Positions 17,910-28,041 of a stretch of DNA of 64,000 bases are shown piece by piece (position 1 is the first letter of the stretch; every line of letters starts with the position of its first letter). The stretch comes from Gimesia aquarii (lineage in GTDB: Bacteria; Planctomycetota; Planctomycetia; Planctomycetales; Planctomycetaceae), in the NCBI RefSeq assembly GCF_007748175.1, contig NZ_CP037422.1:6712334-6776333 (forward strand), read 5' to 3'. The notes beneath the pieces are model-generated. The model did no database searches and was not told where the DNA came from. It worked only from the letters and a program-made list of their open reading frames with translations. Position numbers and translations under genes: made by a program.

Positions 17910-20229
17910 CGAGAATACAGCTTTATCCAGTCCCGTTCTACACATCACGACTATCGTAATGGTTCTGATCGCGGCGTTGGCGCTTTCAATCTCCGATGCG
18001 GAAGGACGTTATTCTCGAATCTGGATCGCGGTCAATTTTGGGATTGAACTTTCAGTAGTTCTGTTGGGAATGCGCTATTTTGTCCGTCTGGCAAAAGAAA
18101 TGAAAAACGATGCGTATATTTCTCCGCTCCTATTGGCGGTCATGTTGCTCAGCCTCCTATGGGAACCGGTTAAGCGTGCTGTTTGGGGAGAAGGCAGACC
18201 ATTTGAACTCATCATGATGTTCAGCGTGAAAAATACCTTATTGGTGATGGCAGCCGCCGGTTGCTGGAAACGATATCAGAAGATTGCCATCTGGGGATCT
18301 CTGTTTTTGATTATCTTTTCAGCAACAACGAATTCGAGCCGCGATATCATCGTTCTGATTGGTCTGGAATTGATTGTTGGCTTTTTCTGGCTCTTTTATT
18401 CTTATTGGAACAGCATCAGAGCTTACCTGATTCCGACACTGGAAAAACATCAATGGCGAAAACATGGAATCTTGTCCTGTCTCGCCTTGGTTTTACTTCT
18501 GATTCTGTTTATGTCGGGAAATAATCCCATTGTCCATGCGTTTAAAGGAATCATGCCCAGTTCTGGCGGCGAAGGGTATAAAGATCAATACGCGAGAGAT
18601 GGCTTAGGTGATGGCGATTTGCTCGTGGCCGGAAAACATGACATTCGTAGTTTTGCGCCTGTGGAAAATGCTCCCTTTCTATCTTCAGACGAACCCAGCC
18701 TCTATGACATTATGTTTGACACCTACAACGATGACGGGGAAATGGCGAAAAATGTCGACCGTGCCATTAGTCTGATAATGCAGGACCAGAAGATTGAAGA
18801 GAGAGAGCTTCCGGAATCGGAAAATATTAATCGCCATTTTTCCACAGCCAGGAAGCAGAAACCTGAAGAAACAAAATCGAACGAGGGGCTTAAATCAGAC
18901 GCATTGATGTATGTGTCTGGCAGGACTCCCTTACACCTTCGTATGGAAACTTACGATATTTTCGATGGAGTGAAATGGCACAGCGAACCACTAATCAGAG
19001 ACCGCAAGGGAGGCTTCTCGCTGAAGGAACGATTTGAGAAGCCTTGGATCGTTGTGAATACCAATGTCAGTTCTCTTTTTCAGGAATGTCGTAACGAGCT
19101 GCATGTCATAACAAATAATCATTTAAAGTCCAATCAGCTTCCCGCGCCACTTCACTTGAAAGAAATTCATATTGACTATCTCGATCGGACGGACATGTTC
19201 GGCTGGCATCAGGAAAGTGTCGTCAAACTGGATCGAAAAGAGTTACCGCGGCTGGTTCCCATTCGTTTGATCAGCCATTTTCCTGATCCTGATCTGGTTG
19301 AATACCGTGATGTAAAACATGGAACGGCTTCGCATCGAAAACAACACTTGGCGTTACCGGAAATATCTGTCATCAAGAAAGTAAAAAAACTCGCCGAAGA
19401 GATTGTTGCAGGCGTTGAAAATGATTGGGAACGAATCCGAAAAATTGAACAATACCATCGCGATCAATTTCAGCATGATCGAACGATTGCCTTTAATGGA
19501 GAGACGGGGTTACCACTCGAAAAATTCTTGTTTGAGCAAAAAGCGGGTCCGGATTATCTGATTGCCACATCAACGGCATTGATGCTCAGGTCTCTGGGGT
19601 ATTCCACCAGAGTGGTGAGTGGCTTTTATGCCAGTCCGGATGATTATGACCTGGCCTCGGATCATACCCCCATTCATTCTGACGACGTACACTTTTGGGT
19701 AGAGGTAAGAGTGGGACTTGGTGCGTCTTCCTGGTTTACGGTAGAACCGACTCAAGGCTATGAGGTTTTGGGTCCACCACCTACCACGTTTGAGAAGATT
19801 TATCATGCGGTTGTGGGGGGACTGCTCTGGTTCTGGAAACATCTTTATCTTTGCCTGACTCTGATTGCCTCCGGATCGATTTTGTATCATTTTCGTTTCG
19901 TCTTCACCGATATTCTCCTGACAAGGTGGTTCTATGTTTTTGAACCCCGCGATATCAGAAAATTAGTTCTCCGTACACTATGGCTGATTGAATTACGGAT
20001 GCGGTGGACCGGTTATCGACGCCCGGAGTCAACTACGATCAATCGATGGTTTCAACAAACGTCAGAACATATTACAGCGAGTTCACAGTCATTAAACGAA
20101 CTCTCTTCGTATGCAAACTGGGCGACCTATTGTCCGGATGCGTCAAAAAATATATCTGAAGAAAAACTCAATCACATTAAACATTGTTGTTTTCAAGTCA
20201 TCCGGGAAGCACGTTGGAAGAAAACTTGA
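17899..20229 (+). CDS. Transglutaminase-like membrane protein
   Basis: 776 residues from ATG 17899, overlapping the DUF58 stop by 11 bases. About six N-terminal membrane helices, a large extracytoplasmic region, and a core with YHRDQFQHDR, FLFEQKAGPDYLIATSTALM, STRVVSGFYAS and HFWVEVRVGLGASSWFTVEP. In transglutaminase-like folds the catalytic Cys lies in G-x-C-x-x-x-A; here that position reads KAGPDYLIATSTALM, with Asp-Tyr in place of Cys, so the enzyme may be catalytically dead or altered. The His (DVHFWVEV) and Asp/Glu (TVEP) positions are kept. One more membrane helix follows near residue 640. Partner of DUF58 and MoxR genes. Confidence 0.85.
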   Translation: MRHNENTALSSPVLHITTIVMVLIAALALSISDAEGRYSRIWIAVNFGIELSVVLLGMRYFVRLAKEMKNDAYISPLLLAVMLLSLLWEPVKRAVWGEGRPFELIMMFSVKNTLLVMAAAGCWKRYQKIAIWGSLFLIIFSATTNSSRDIIVLIGLELIVGFFWLFYSYWNSIRAYLIPTLEKHQWRKHGILSCLALVLLLILFMSGNNPIVHAFKGIMPSSGGEGYKDQYARDGLGDGDLLVAGKHDIRSFAPVENAPFLSSDEPSLYDIMFDTYNDDGEMAKNVDRAISLIMQDQKIEERELPESENINRHFSTARKQKPEETKSNEGLKSDALMYVSGRTPLHLRMETYDIFDGVKWHSEPLIRDRKGGFSLKERFEKPWIVVNTNVSSLFQECRNELHVITNNHLKSNQLPAPLHLKEIHIDYLDRTDMFGWHQESVVKLDRKELPRLVPIRLISHFPDPDLVEYRDVKHGTASHRKQHLALPEISVIKKVKKLAEEIVAGVENDWERIRKIEQYHRDQFQHDRTIAFNGETGLPLEKFLFEQKAGPDYLIATSTALMLRSLGYSTRVVSGFYASPDDYDLASDHTPIHSDDVHFWVEVRVGLGASSWFTVEPTQGYEVLGPPPTTFEKIYHAVVGGLLWFWKHLYLCLTLIASGSILYHFRFVFTDILLTRWFYVFEPRDIRKLVLRTLWLIELRMRWTGYRRPESTTINRWFQQTSEHITASSQSLNELSSYANWATYCPDASKNISEEKLNHIKHCCFQVIREARWKKT

Positions 20230-20315
20230 ATGTGAATGCGGGAGAGAGACTTTACAGCAGGTATGTTGAATATTTTATTTTATTATTGATTTTTTCAATT
20301 TGATCGAGTGTTGCA

Positions 20316-21293
20316 ATGTCAGCGATGATGAGTACAGATTCACAAACTAATTTGGATCAGGAGTTTGGTTGTATTAACCGGCTTCGTGAAACTCTCAACC
20401 ACGCGCTAAAAGGGAAAGCGGAAGTCGTTGATCACGTGATTGTATGTCTGTTGGCTCGAGGTCACTTATTAATTGAAGATCGCCCCGGTCTTGGCAAAAC
20501 AATGTTAGCCAAAGCATTAGCCAGTTCCATTGGAGGTAAATTTGCGCGGGTTCAGTGTACTCCCGATTTATTGCCGAGCGACATTACCGGGTTCAATATC
20601 TTTAATCAGAAAACACATGAGTTTGAGTTTCGCACCGGTCCCGTTTTCTCTGACGTGATGCTCGCTGATGAAATCAATCGGGCCACGCCAAGGACACAAA
20701 GTGCCTTGCTGGAGGCGATGGCGGAAAGACAAGTGACTGTGGATGCAGTGCGCTATGAACTCGCACAGAATTATTTTGTCATCGCAACCCAGAACCCGAT
20801 CGATCAACATGGCACCTATCCATTACCTGAAGCTCAGCTTGACCGTTTCTCAATGAAACTGAGTATTGGCTATCCGGGCGAAACGGATGAATTGAAGATG
20901 CTTGAGAATGCCATTGATGACAAGTCAGAATCCGACAGCGATTGCGAACCTTTATTTGAAGAATCACAGCTATTTCGCATTCAGAAACAGGTGGCTTCAC
21001 TTCCCGTAATTAGTTCCGTCCAAAAATATTTGATCAAACTTGGACAGGCTACCAGAAATCATCCGGAAATCTCTCTGGGTTTGAGTCCTCGGGGTTTATT
21101 AATGTGGCAGAGAATTGCTCAGGCGCGTGCGTTTCTTAACCAGAGACAATATGTGATTCCGGACGATTTTATTGAGACCGCAGTTCCTGTTTTGGATGTC
21201 AGGCTGGGCGTTGATCACGAAGATTCCATACCGGTCATCGAGGGAATCATGGAATCAACCAGCGTTCCGAAATATGAAGTCCCAGCTCAGTAA
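20316..21293 (+). CDS. MoxR-family AAA+ ATPase
   Basis: 325 residues. Walker A EDRPGLGKTMLAKAL (about 50-64), Walker B MLADEINRATPRTQSALLEA (about 109-128), sensor 1 FVIATQNPIDQHGTYPLPEA and the lid PRGLLMWQRIAQARAFL all fit the MoxR family. MoxR ATPases act as chaperones that remodel vWA/DUF58-type partners. The gene follows the transglutaminase-like gene by 86 bases on the same strand; the order DUF58, transglutaminase, MoxR is the reverse of the commonest arrangement. Confidence 0.95.
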   Translation: MSAMMSTDSQTNLDQEFGCINRLRETLNHALKGKAEVVDHVIVCLLARGHLLIEDRPGLGKTMLAKALASSIGGKFARVQCTPDLLPSDITGFNIFNQKTHEFEFRTGPVFSDVMLADEINRATPRTQSALLEAMAERQVTVDAVRYELAQNYFVIATQNPIDQHGTYPLPEAQLDRFSMKLSIGYPGETDELKMLENAIDDKSESDSDCEPLFEESQLFRIQKQVASLPVISSVQKYLIKLGQATRNHPEISLGLSPRGLLMWQRIAQARAFLNQRQYVIPDDFIETAVPVLDVRLGVDHEDSIPVIEGIMESTSVPKYEVPAQ

Positions 21294-21352
21294 CATACAA
21301 TACTGATTTTCCTGGGGTAACAATTGGCACCTCAAGATGAAAGACTTGCAGA

Positions 21353-22039
21353 ATGAACGGTCCTAATTCTTATTTATCAATACCATTTTTATTGTTTGCT
21401 ATCGTTGTTCTCGCTGTTGGCTGTGAAGAGTCTGGAACTCCTGCGGTTACCACTGACATGCATGAGGACTTCGATCACACGCACAAACACGCGCATGGGG
21501 AAGGCAGTGAACATGAGCACGAACATCAGGACGGGTTCGAAGGCTCTCATACTCATCCTCACTCCCACAGTCACCGACATGGTGAGCCGCTGTTCGGTGG
21601 GAAAATTACTTCAATAGGACATTCACATCACAAAGGAGGAGAAACGCATTACCATGGAGAAGTCATGCCTGTGATGGATGGAGTCATTACCTTTCACCTG
21701 TTAACGGAATCTTCTGACGGTAAGTCTAAAAGTTATCCAGTCGAAGAGAAAGAGATCGTCTCGTTGATTAATGAGGTCAACGGAGAGCCGATTCGAGCGA
21801 GTGAACTTGTATTCGCTTCCCAAAACGATAAAAGTCCATCTTCAACGTTTGTTGCGACCATTCCGGATAAATTCAGTGAGAGCCAGAAGCTGCTGATTGT
21901 GATTCCCAAGATCACCCTGGGGGGAGAGCGTCTCAATTTTAGTTTCACTGTTGATCAGAATAATGAGAGCAAGGAGAACAAGGAAAGTCAAACAACTGAT
22001 TCAGAGCCGGATTCAACTCAGCCGGAGAAGGCAAAGTGA
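21353..22039 (+). CDS. Histidine-rich lipoprotein next to metal-efflux permease
   Basis: 228 residues. Signal peptide with lipobox LAVGC (Cys24), then a long His/Glu-rich stretch: HEDFDHTHKHAHGEGSEHEH, SHTHPHSHSHRHGE and GHSHHKGGETHYHGE, a likely periplasmic metal buffer. The second half is strand-rich (GVITFHLLTESSDGKSKSYP, TFVATIPDKFSESQKLLIVI) and the tail is charged (ENKESQTTDSEPDSTQPEKAK). Its stop overlaps the GTG start of the permease gene by four bases, which supports a joint role in metal handling. Confidence 0.75.
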   Translation: MNGPNSYLSIPFLLFAIVVLAVGCEESGTPAVTTDMHEDFDHTHKHAHGEGSEHEHEHQDGFEGSHTHPHSHSHRHGEPLFGGKITSIGHSHHKGGETHYHGEVMPVMDGVITFHLLTESSDGKSKSYPVEEKEIVSLINEVNGEPIRASELVFASQNDKSPSSTFVATIPDKFSESQKLLIVIPKITLGGERLNFSFTVDQNNESKENKESQTTDSEPDSTQPEKAK

Positions 22040-23655
22040 AACACAGGTTTTTAATTGCCGATGGTCCCGGTTACACGGGATTTCTCACCGATTTCAACAC
22101 GACATTTTGGAGTGGTGTGCTTCGTGTTGCTGAAGCGATGGTTGCCGCAGCACCGTTTCTGGTGGCAGGGGTATTCGCGGCAGGAATCCTTCGTGGAATG
22201 GTGGGGGCCGATCGCACCCGCAAGATTCTGGGCGTCGGTCATTGGACGGGACCCTTTCGTGCGTGGGCCCTTGGAATCTTGTTACCGATTTGCTCATTGG
22301 GAGCATTACCTGTCGCACGAGAACTGCGTCGGGCAGGAGTTCCCAGCGGAACGGTACTCAGTTTTGTCCTTGTCGCTCCCGTTCTCAATCCTGTATCGAT
22401 TATATATGGACTCAGTCATATTACGCCCATTATGTTGGTCTATTTTGGTGTCGGCACGTTTGTCGTTTCGGTTGGCATCGGACTCATTTGGAATCGAGTG
22501 ATCGCAGACAATCAGGATGTTGAGCCGGAACAGATCGAACGAGCGCCACGCGATAGTGTAAACCGTTTGCTCGTGGTGGGCGATACGGCAGCAAGAGGAT
22601 TTGTAGGACCTGTTTTTATTGACTATGGGTTGGCACTCCTGGCTGTTGGGTTCCTCGGGGCCTTTTTACCGCATGGGGTTTTACAGACCGGTTTGACACG
22701 CGACAATGCCCTGGCACCAATTATTATGGGACTGGTTGCCATTCCCGTTTATGTCACTCCGACAGAAGTGATGATGCACTTTGGTCACATCGTCCAGGAT
22801 GGTTATTCGCTGGGTGCTGCTTTTGCTCTGATCCTTCTTGGGGCGGGTGCGAATGTGGGAGTGGCGAACTGGCTTCGACGCGACTATGGTCTGAAACCGT
22901 TAATGTTATTCGTATCACTTCTCATCGGCTCTACCCTGGTCATAGGCATCACCGCCGATCGCACGCTCATACACGGTAATGCGACTGCCACCGATCATAC
23001 TCATGCCTTTGATCCGTTTACTCGGTTGGCGAATGTCGAATCAGCTCAGGCAAACCTGGTATGGGTCATCAGAAAAGTCTCTAAAACCATTCGTACTGAT
23101 GAAGCCTACGGGTTGGGGCTATTGCTGATCATTATTTTCGCAGGCCTTATTTTAAAAATATCCGGGAAGCGACTTAGTGTCGAACATTTACTGGAAGATC
23201 AGCAAGACGAATCTGAAGCATCGAATGAGTTAACGAATCCAAAGTGGGATCCCGCCCTTTCACCAACTCAGCTTGTTGCGGCTGGGACCCTTTGTGTTAT
23301 CAGTCTTGCTATTGCGGGTCTGTATCTGTTCTATCCTTCGGCTGACAGTCTTTTTGATGACATGAATTCGATTCGTACCTACGTCTACGATTCCGTAAAA
23401 CAGGAAGATGTCACCGAAACAAAGCGTCGTTTAAATCAATGGCGAACACACGCTGGAAAGCTAACAACCAGTGTGTTGATTCGCACCGGAGAGGTTTCAG
23501 CAAAACGCCGCGAGTGCGTTGATGAGGTCCTTTATAGCCTTGACACTTTGGAAAATCATATCGCGACAGGAAAATTTCAAGAAGCGAAATCATTAATTGT
23601 CTATGTCGAGAAAGTCTATGGACGATGTCGAACTGAATTTCGGAATCAACCGTAA
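22036..23655 (+). CDS. Permease, SO_0444/DUF318 (ArsP-like) metal-efflux family
   Basis: 539 residues, GTG start overlapping the preceding stop (GTGA). Eight to ten hydrophobic helices; the family motif appears twice, as ILLPICSLGALPVARELRRAG-like (about 77-97) with FVLVAPVLNPVSIIYGLSHI just after, and as GLVAIPVYVTPTEVMMHFGH later. The Cys in PICSLG is a plausible metal ligand. Related proteins (YraQ, ArsP_1, SO_0444) export Cu/Zn or organoarsenicals. The C-terminal about 110 residues are soluble and helical (YDSVKQEDVTETKRRLNQW), not part of the common family core. Coupling to a His-rich lipoprotein suggests a metal cation substrate. Confidence 0.85.
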   Translation: MKHRFLIADGPGYTGFLTDFNTTFWSGVLRVAEAMVAAAPFLVAGVFAAGILRGMVGADRTRKILGVGHWTGPFRAWALGILLPICSLGALPVARELRRAGVPSGTVLSFVLVAPVLNPVSIIYGLSHITPIMLVYFGVGTFVVSVGIGLIWNRVIADNQDVEPEQIERAPRDSVNRLLVVGDTAARGFVGPVFIDYGLALLAVGFLGAFLPHGVLQTGLTRDNALAPIIMGLVAIPVYVTPTEVMMHFGHIVQDGYSLGAAFALILLGAGANVGVANWLRRDYGLKPLMLFVSLLIGSTLVIGITADRTLIHGNATATDHTHAFDPFTRLANVESAQANLVWVIRKVSKTIRTDEAYGLGLLLIIIFAGLILKISGKRLSVEHLLEDQQDESEASNELTNPKWDPALSPTQLVAAGTLCVISLAIAGLYLFYPSADSLFDDMNSIRTYVYDSVKQEDVTETKRRLNQWRTHAGKLTTSVLIRTGEVSAKRRECVDEVLYSLDTLENHIATGKFQEAKSLIVYVEKVYGRCRTEFRNQP

Positions 23656-23699
23656 GATAAATTTGCCTTAGCCGTTTTAAATATCACGAAAGAATTCAA

Positions 23700-24641
23700 A
23701 TGTTTGTTAAAAATCAAAGCATTAAAAGAAGTGGATTTACCATCATTGAATTGCTGGTAGTCATTGCTGTGATTTCAGTACTAATCGCCTTATTATTACC
23801 CGCCGTTCAACAGGCGCGCGAAGCAGCCCGCCGTGCAGCTTGTAAAAATAACATGAGACAAATTGGGTTGGCGTTCCATAACTATGAGTCGGCTCACCGC
23901 GTTTTTCCGCCAGGGTATATTCACAAGCCTGGTCCCGCCGGATCGCCAGCGGCAATAGCCAATCATGCAGGTCTTGCCTGGGGATCGATGATTCTTCCAC
24001 AACTCGAACAGGCAAGTCTGTATCAACAATTTGATTCCCATGTTCCTGTATGGGATGCGGTGAACCTTGTGCCTCGGGAACAGCATCTTCCTATCTTTCT
24101 ATGTCCTTCTGACCCTTATTCCGCCGGTGCTTATGTGGTCCGGGATGATTCAGTCACTCCGATTGAACAATACGCGGCAGCCAGCTATGCCGCCAACTGG
24201 GGGCCTTCCAATGCCACAGTGAATCTTGATGATACACCACTTCAAAGTAGAGGCGTTTTTTATCGCAATAGCAGTACTCGTGTTCGTGATATTGCTGATG
24301 GTCTCTCAAATACACTCGCATTAGGCGAGAGAACAAATGGCCCACTTCCCACCAGCAACCCAAGTGCCGGAGGGCATTCAGCCTTTGAAAATGCCTGGCC
24401 TGCTGCTGTTCGGGAAGTCACCGATTATGCAGACGATCATGGGCATATGGTTTTGTTTGAAACTCAATTTCGTCCCAATCAAATCGATGGTGATGATAAA
24501 GGGCTTTCCGCTCCTCATGAAGGAATTTGCCACTTTGTTCTCTGTGACGGAGCTGTTCGTGCCATCAGCGAAAATATCGACGCCTCGATTTACAACGGCC
24601 TCGGCACCCGGGCTGGGAGCGAAGTGATTGGAGAATATTAA
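23700..24641 (+). CDS. DUF1559 pilin-like protein
   Basis: 313 residues. The type IV pilin/pseudopilin leader is clear: [20 protein letters not shown], with cleavage expected after Gly12 and Glu at +5. It is followed by [20 protein letters not shown] and [20 protein letters not shown], the invariant DUF1559 start, and by [20 protein letters not shown] and VIGEY at the end (the H-x9-DG/C-terminal block [16 protein letters not shown]). DUF1559 families are greatly expanded in planctomycetes and are thought to form surface or secretion pseudopilins; individual roles are unknown. Confidence 0.95.
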   Translation: MFVKNQSIKRSGFTIIELLVVIAVISVLIALLLPAVQQAREAARRAACKNNMRQIGLAFHNYESAHRVFPPGYIHKPGPAGSPAAIANHAGLAWGSMILPQLEQASLYQQFDSHVPVWDAVNLVPREQHLPIFLCPSDPYSAGAYVVRDDSVTPIEQYAAASYAANWGPSNATVNLDDTPLQSRGVFYRNSSTRVRDIADGLSNTLALGERTNGPLPTSNPSAGGHSAFENAWPAAVREVTDYADDHGHMVLFETQFRPNQIDGDDKGLSAPHEGICHFVLCDGAVRAISENIDASIYNGLGTRAGSEVIGEY

Positions 24642-24814
24642 ATGTCGCGGACTTTGAATATTCAGGTTCCAACTCTTGTATCAGGCTGATCTGAGAAGCA
24701 GTCTTTTCCCAAATAGAAATTCCATGTGAAGAAAAAGTTTTAGACACCTTAAATCATGAGTGTTGCTCAGAGATCCTCATGCCCCTACAATGTTGAGTTT
24801 GGGGAGCAAACAGG

Positions 24815-25813
24815 ATGATTAATGGTAATCGAACTCGCGGGTTTACACTGATCGAATTTCTGGTCGTCATGGCGATCATCGCTATCCTGATCGCGTTGAT
24901 TCTGCCAGCCGTGCAGAATGCACGCGAGGCGGCCCGGCGAACGCAGTGTAAGAATAATCTGAAACAAATCGGGCTGGCATTGCATAACTATCAGTCCACT
25001 CATTTACGGTTTCCGCCAGGATTCTGTGCGGACCTTGCAACAGATGGCGGCGAATGGTCGGTTCACGCGCGACTGCTGCCTCATCTTGAGCAGGCGAATC
25101 TCGCATCTCTGATCGACTTCGCGGACACGCACGGAAGCGGTGACAGTGCCACCATCGCCGTTCGGAAAACTCGCGTGGCACCGTACCTGTGTCCGAGCGA
25201 GATTCAGGACCGTGTTCGAACCGACGACAGTGGAAACCCTACTGACTATCCAGTCAACTACGGCTTCAACTTCGGAACATGGCAGGTTTGGGACAACGCA
25301 ACGCAGAAAGCCGGCGACGGGGCATTCACTCCGAATTCGGCCTTCGCGCCAGCCGAGGTCACCGACGGACTGAGTAATACTCTTGCTGCATCCGAAGTCA
25401 AAGCATTCACACGTTATCTGCGAGATGGCAGTGGCGGCGGACCGGCTCCCCCGGCGCCATCGGGCATCAGCGCGCTGGGAGGTGAATTTCAGCCTACAGG
25501 TCATACGGAGTGGGTGGACGGTCGCGTTCATCAGACCGGATTTACGACGACGTTTACGCCGAACACTGTGGTGGCTCACGCCGACAGCGGAACAACTTTT
25601 GATATCGACTATACCTCGTGTCGTGAAGATAAACCGACTTCAACCTGCACGGGACCAACGTACGCAGCGGTCACTTCGCGAAGCTATCACCCGGGCGTTG
25701 TGAATGTGTTACTGCTTGACGGTTCAAGCCGCAGCGTCGGTGATTCCATTGACGCTACCGTCTGGAAAAACCTCAGTGCCCGGGCCGACGGTGCGACCAT
25801 CGGTGAGTTTTGA
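24815..25813 (+). CDS. DUF1559 pilin-like protein (GC-rich)
   Basis: 332 residues, leader [20 protein letters not shown], then [20 protein letters not shown] and [20 protein letters not shown], ending [20 protein letters not shown] and GATIGEF. Third codon positions and overall composition look clearly richer in G and C than the genes around it, which suggests arrival from another lineage. The 3' half (about 25360-25813) and the 70 bases after the stop are repeated, with an internal stop, at 29848-30365. Start ATG 24815 directly precedes the leader. Confidence 0.95.
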   Translation: MINGNRTRGFTLIEFLVVMAIIAILIALILPAVQNAREAARRTQCKNNLKQIGLALHNYQSTHLRFPPGFCADLATDGGEWSVHARLLPHLEQANLASLIDFADTHGSGDSATIAVRKTRVAPYLCPSEIQDRVRTDDSGNPTDYPVNYGFNFGTWQVWDNATQKAGDGAFTPNSAFAPAEVTDGLSNTLAASEVKAFTRYLRDGSGGGPAPPAPSGISALGGEFQPTGHTEWVDGRVHQTGFTTTFTPNTVVAHADSGTTFDIDYTSCREDKPTSTCTGPTYAAVTSRSYHPGVVNVLLLDGSSRSVGDSIDATVWKNLSARADGATIGEF

Positions 25814-25882
25814 TTTGGGTGCTGTGGGCGGGCTATTCAGAGTCTATTGCAAGTCGAGACAATATGGGGGCTGAACCCTTAA
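25360..25882 (+). repeat. Segmental duplication, intact copy
   Basis: From the wording GACGGACTGAGTAATACTCT to CTGAACCCTTAAAT this stretch is the source or sister of 29848-30365. Identity by eye exceeds 90 percent, including the non-coding 70 bases after the stop (GCGGGCTATTCAGAGTCTAT). The rest of the gap up to 26177 shows no gene. Confidence 0.9.
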
Positions 25883-26177
25883 ATCCTCCCCGAATTCGTA
25901 GACGGCTCCTGTTGAATGATGCGCACGCTTCGCTTCCGCCTTCATCGCTCTGGCTACGCGACGGCATGGCGCACGAACGAGTGTCAAGGATTGAGTGAGT
26001 GGCCACCATTTCGCGAAGACTTCATCTTTACATTCACTCACAAGTCACAGTTCCTCAAAGGTTGGTCTAGATTCGGGTCGTTTTATCTACGCCCGAAAAG
26101 ATACCATAAAGGCGTTACTCTACTCGTTATTAAACCAAAATCTCATATGCTGCCACAATAAAATTCACGATTAGAAT

Positions 26178-26411
26178 TCATAATATGACCGTCACCTGCA
26201 ACGTTCGAGTATCCAGTCGAGGGAAGTGAAATGAGTTCAAAGTAAACAGTTCAAGGCGATCATCAAATAAGGCGGCATAGTCTTCATCACTCTCGAAAAT
26301 CGTCATCCGAGCATTCGTCTGATTGAGTGAATGATAAATGAAACCAGCTTGAGCCGCGCGTTTAGGTCTTCCCGTAATCGAAAATTTTAACGCGATTGAA
26401 TTGCGAATCAA
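26178..26411 (-). pseudogene. REP-associated tyrosine transposase (RAYT/Y1) remnant
   Basis: The minus-strand frame holds the RAYT start TGRPKRAAQAGFIYHSLNQ then ARMTIFESDEDYAALF, matching the intact RAYT at 39.7-40.4 kb (GEVFHVLNRSVARMTLFEKP). The homology stops there; the HUH motif (H-x-H) and catalytic Tyr regions are missing. Only about the first 45 residues remain. REP-like repeats are found 13 bases upstream. Confidence 0.7.
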
Positions 26412-26423
26412 CTAAAAGATTCC

Positions 26424-26466
26424 TTCCTGACACCTTTTCATCCGGGACACCTTTTTATCCGCATTT
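26424..26466. repeat. REP-like repeat, degenerate pair
   Basis: CTGACACCTTTTCATCCGGG followed by ACACCTTTTTATCC, two copies of the CTGAC(A/C)CC-TTT motif. The same motif as AAAAGGGGTCAGGT (or complement) occurs at 29683, 38852, 39687, 40403 and 42808. Confidence 0.55.
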
Positions 26467-26712
26467 AGGATGAGTACTCAAAGAGCTACTTGACATGGTT
26501 GCCGATTCAAATCAGTATGTGGACGACAAATAGGTTCCCTGTTTACTGTTTGAATCCTCGTCTCCTTTGCTTTTCAGCCTTGACTGGGAGCTTTACACAG
26601 AAATGCGTTTTCAGTTTGAGGTGCAGCGAGCAGCACCGTCATTTCTGATAGTTTCCAGTACCAGGTTGCAGACCAAAACAAATACATAGCAGTTATTTTG
26701 AGTAAGAGTATT

Positions 26713-27909
26713 ATGAATACAATCGTCATTGAAGGTTCTGACATTGTGCTCGTGGCGATCTTCGTGCTTTGGGTGGGAGATATGATCACAAGCAAGGTCG
26801 CTATTTTGAAAAAATATAGTATTCCTGTCGCTGTGACGGGCGGTTTGCTCTGCAGTATTATTGTGGCAATCATTGCCGGTGCTGGTGGTCCAGAAATCAC
26901 CTTCGATATGACGCTTCGCGATACTCTACTGATGGTGTTCTTCACGACAATAGGTATCTCCGCGAAGCTTTCTCGGCTCAAGGCAGGCGGGAAATCACTT
27001 GGCATTCTCGTTATCTGTGCGGCTGTATTTCTTGTCGTCCAGAACATAACGGGGGTTTTGCTTGCATGGAGCTTTGACGTGGCGCCGGGGTATGGTCTCT
27101 TTGCAGGTAGCGTCTCGCTAGCAGGCGGCCATGGTACCGCAATCGCTTGGGGTCAAGAAGCAGTAGCGGCTGGTCTGAAGAATGCCGAGGTGGTTGGAAT
27201 TGCCTTTGCTACATTTGGTCTTATCGCCGGTGGTATTATCGGCGGCCCTGTTGCTGAGCAACTCATCAAACGATACAAATTATCCCCTTCCACCTCGGAG
27301 CTTCCTGGCGACACATCCTCTGATCAAGCGCAGGATAATCCTTTCAAACTTCATCGTGCGTTCGGTGTATTGTTCATAGTTGCCATTTGCCTGTCATTTG
27401 GCGAACTCGTAAACTACTGGTTTTTTTCGAATAACATCAAGCTGCCTGGTTTTCTCACCGCGATGATGGTCGGAATCTTCGTGACTAATTTAGCAGACAA
27501 GTTTCAAAAACCGCTTAATGGTGGCGACTTTGACATGGTTGGTGAGGTTGCCTTACAACTTTTTCTTGCCATGAGTCTGATGAGTATGGATCTCTCTTCA
27601 TTCGCGAGTGCATTCGGGATGATGTTCATCGTCCTGAATGTGCAGGTCCTGGTAATCACACTTTTTGCAGTACTAGTCGTGTTTCGTGTCATGGGGAAAG
27701 ACTATGATGCAGCTGTCATCAGTGGTGGTTTTTGCGGTCTGGGTATGGGAGCGACTCCAGTGGCAATCGCCAATATGAATGCGATCACTGCAAAGTACGG
27801 ACCATCGTTCAAAGCGTTTCTTGTGATTCCTTTGGTTGGTGCTTTCTTTGTTGATCTCCTTAACGCTTTGATCATAAAGTTTTTTCTTGGACTACCATTC
27901 TTGCAGTAG
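26713..27909 (+). CDS. gltS: Sodium/glutamate symporter GltS
   Basis: 398 residues from ATG 26713 (an in-frame TTG 15 bases earlier is less likely). About ten membrane helices in two inverted halves. Family signatures: PVAVTGGLLCSIIVAI, FFTTIGISAKLSRLKAGG, the first pore loop GSVSLAGGHGTAIAWG and the second GGFCGLGMGATPVAIANMNA. GltS takes up glutamate with Na+ across the inner membrane. Monocistronic and convergent with the porin gene; no regulatory signal recognised. Confidence 0.95.
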   Translation: MNTIVIEGSDIVLVAIFVLWVGDMITSKVAILKKYSIPVAVTGGLLCSIIVAIIAGAGGPEITFDMTLRDTLLMVFFTTIGISAKLSRLKAGGKSLGILVICAAVFLVVQNITGVLLAWSFDVAPGYGLFAGSVSLAGGHGTAIAWGQEAVAAGLKNAEVVGIAFATFGLIAGGIIGGPVAEQLIKRYKLSPSTSELPGDTSSDQAQDNPFKLHRAFGVLFIVAICLSFGELVNYWFFSNNIKLPGFLTAMMVGIFVTNLADKFQKPLNGGDFDMVGEVALQLFLAMSLMSMDLSSFASAFGMMFIVLNVQVLVITLFAVLVVFRVMGKDYDAAVISGGFCGLGMGATPVAIANMNAITAKYGPSFKAFLVIPLVGAFFVDLLNALIIKFFLGLPFLQ

Positions 27910-28041
27910 ATACAGCCTGGAACTTGATTTCTCTGCATAGAGACCTAGACAGATCCTACCAAGTTACATCAAGCTGACCTTCGAATGTAATGTCAGCCGC
28001 AATGCAGATTGGAGTGTATACTGAATTGAATGAAGTGCACT

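Noticed and set aside
25004-25579. 191-residue minus-strand frame inside the GC-rich DUF1559 gene
   Set aside because: Arg/Cys-rich shadow of a GC-rich coding strand; the plus-strand DUF1559 product is unambiguous.
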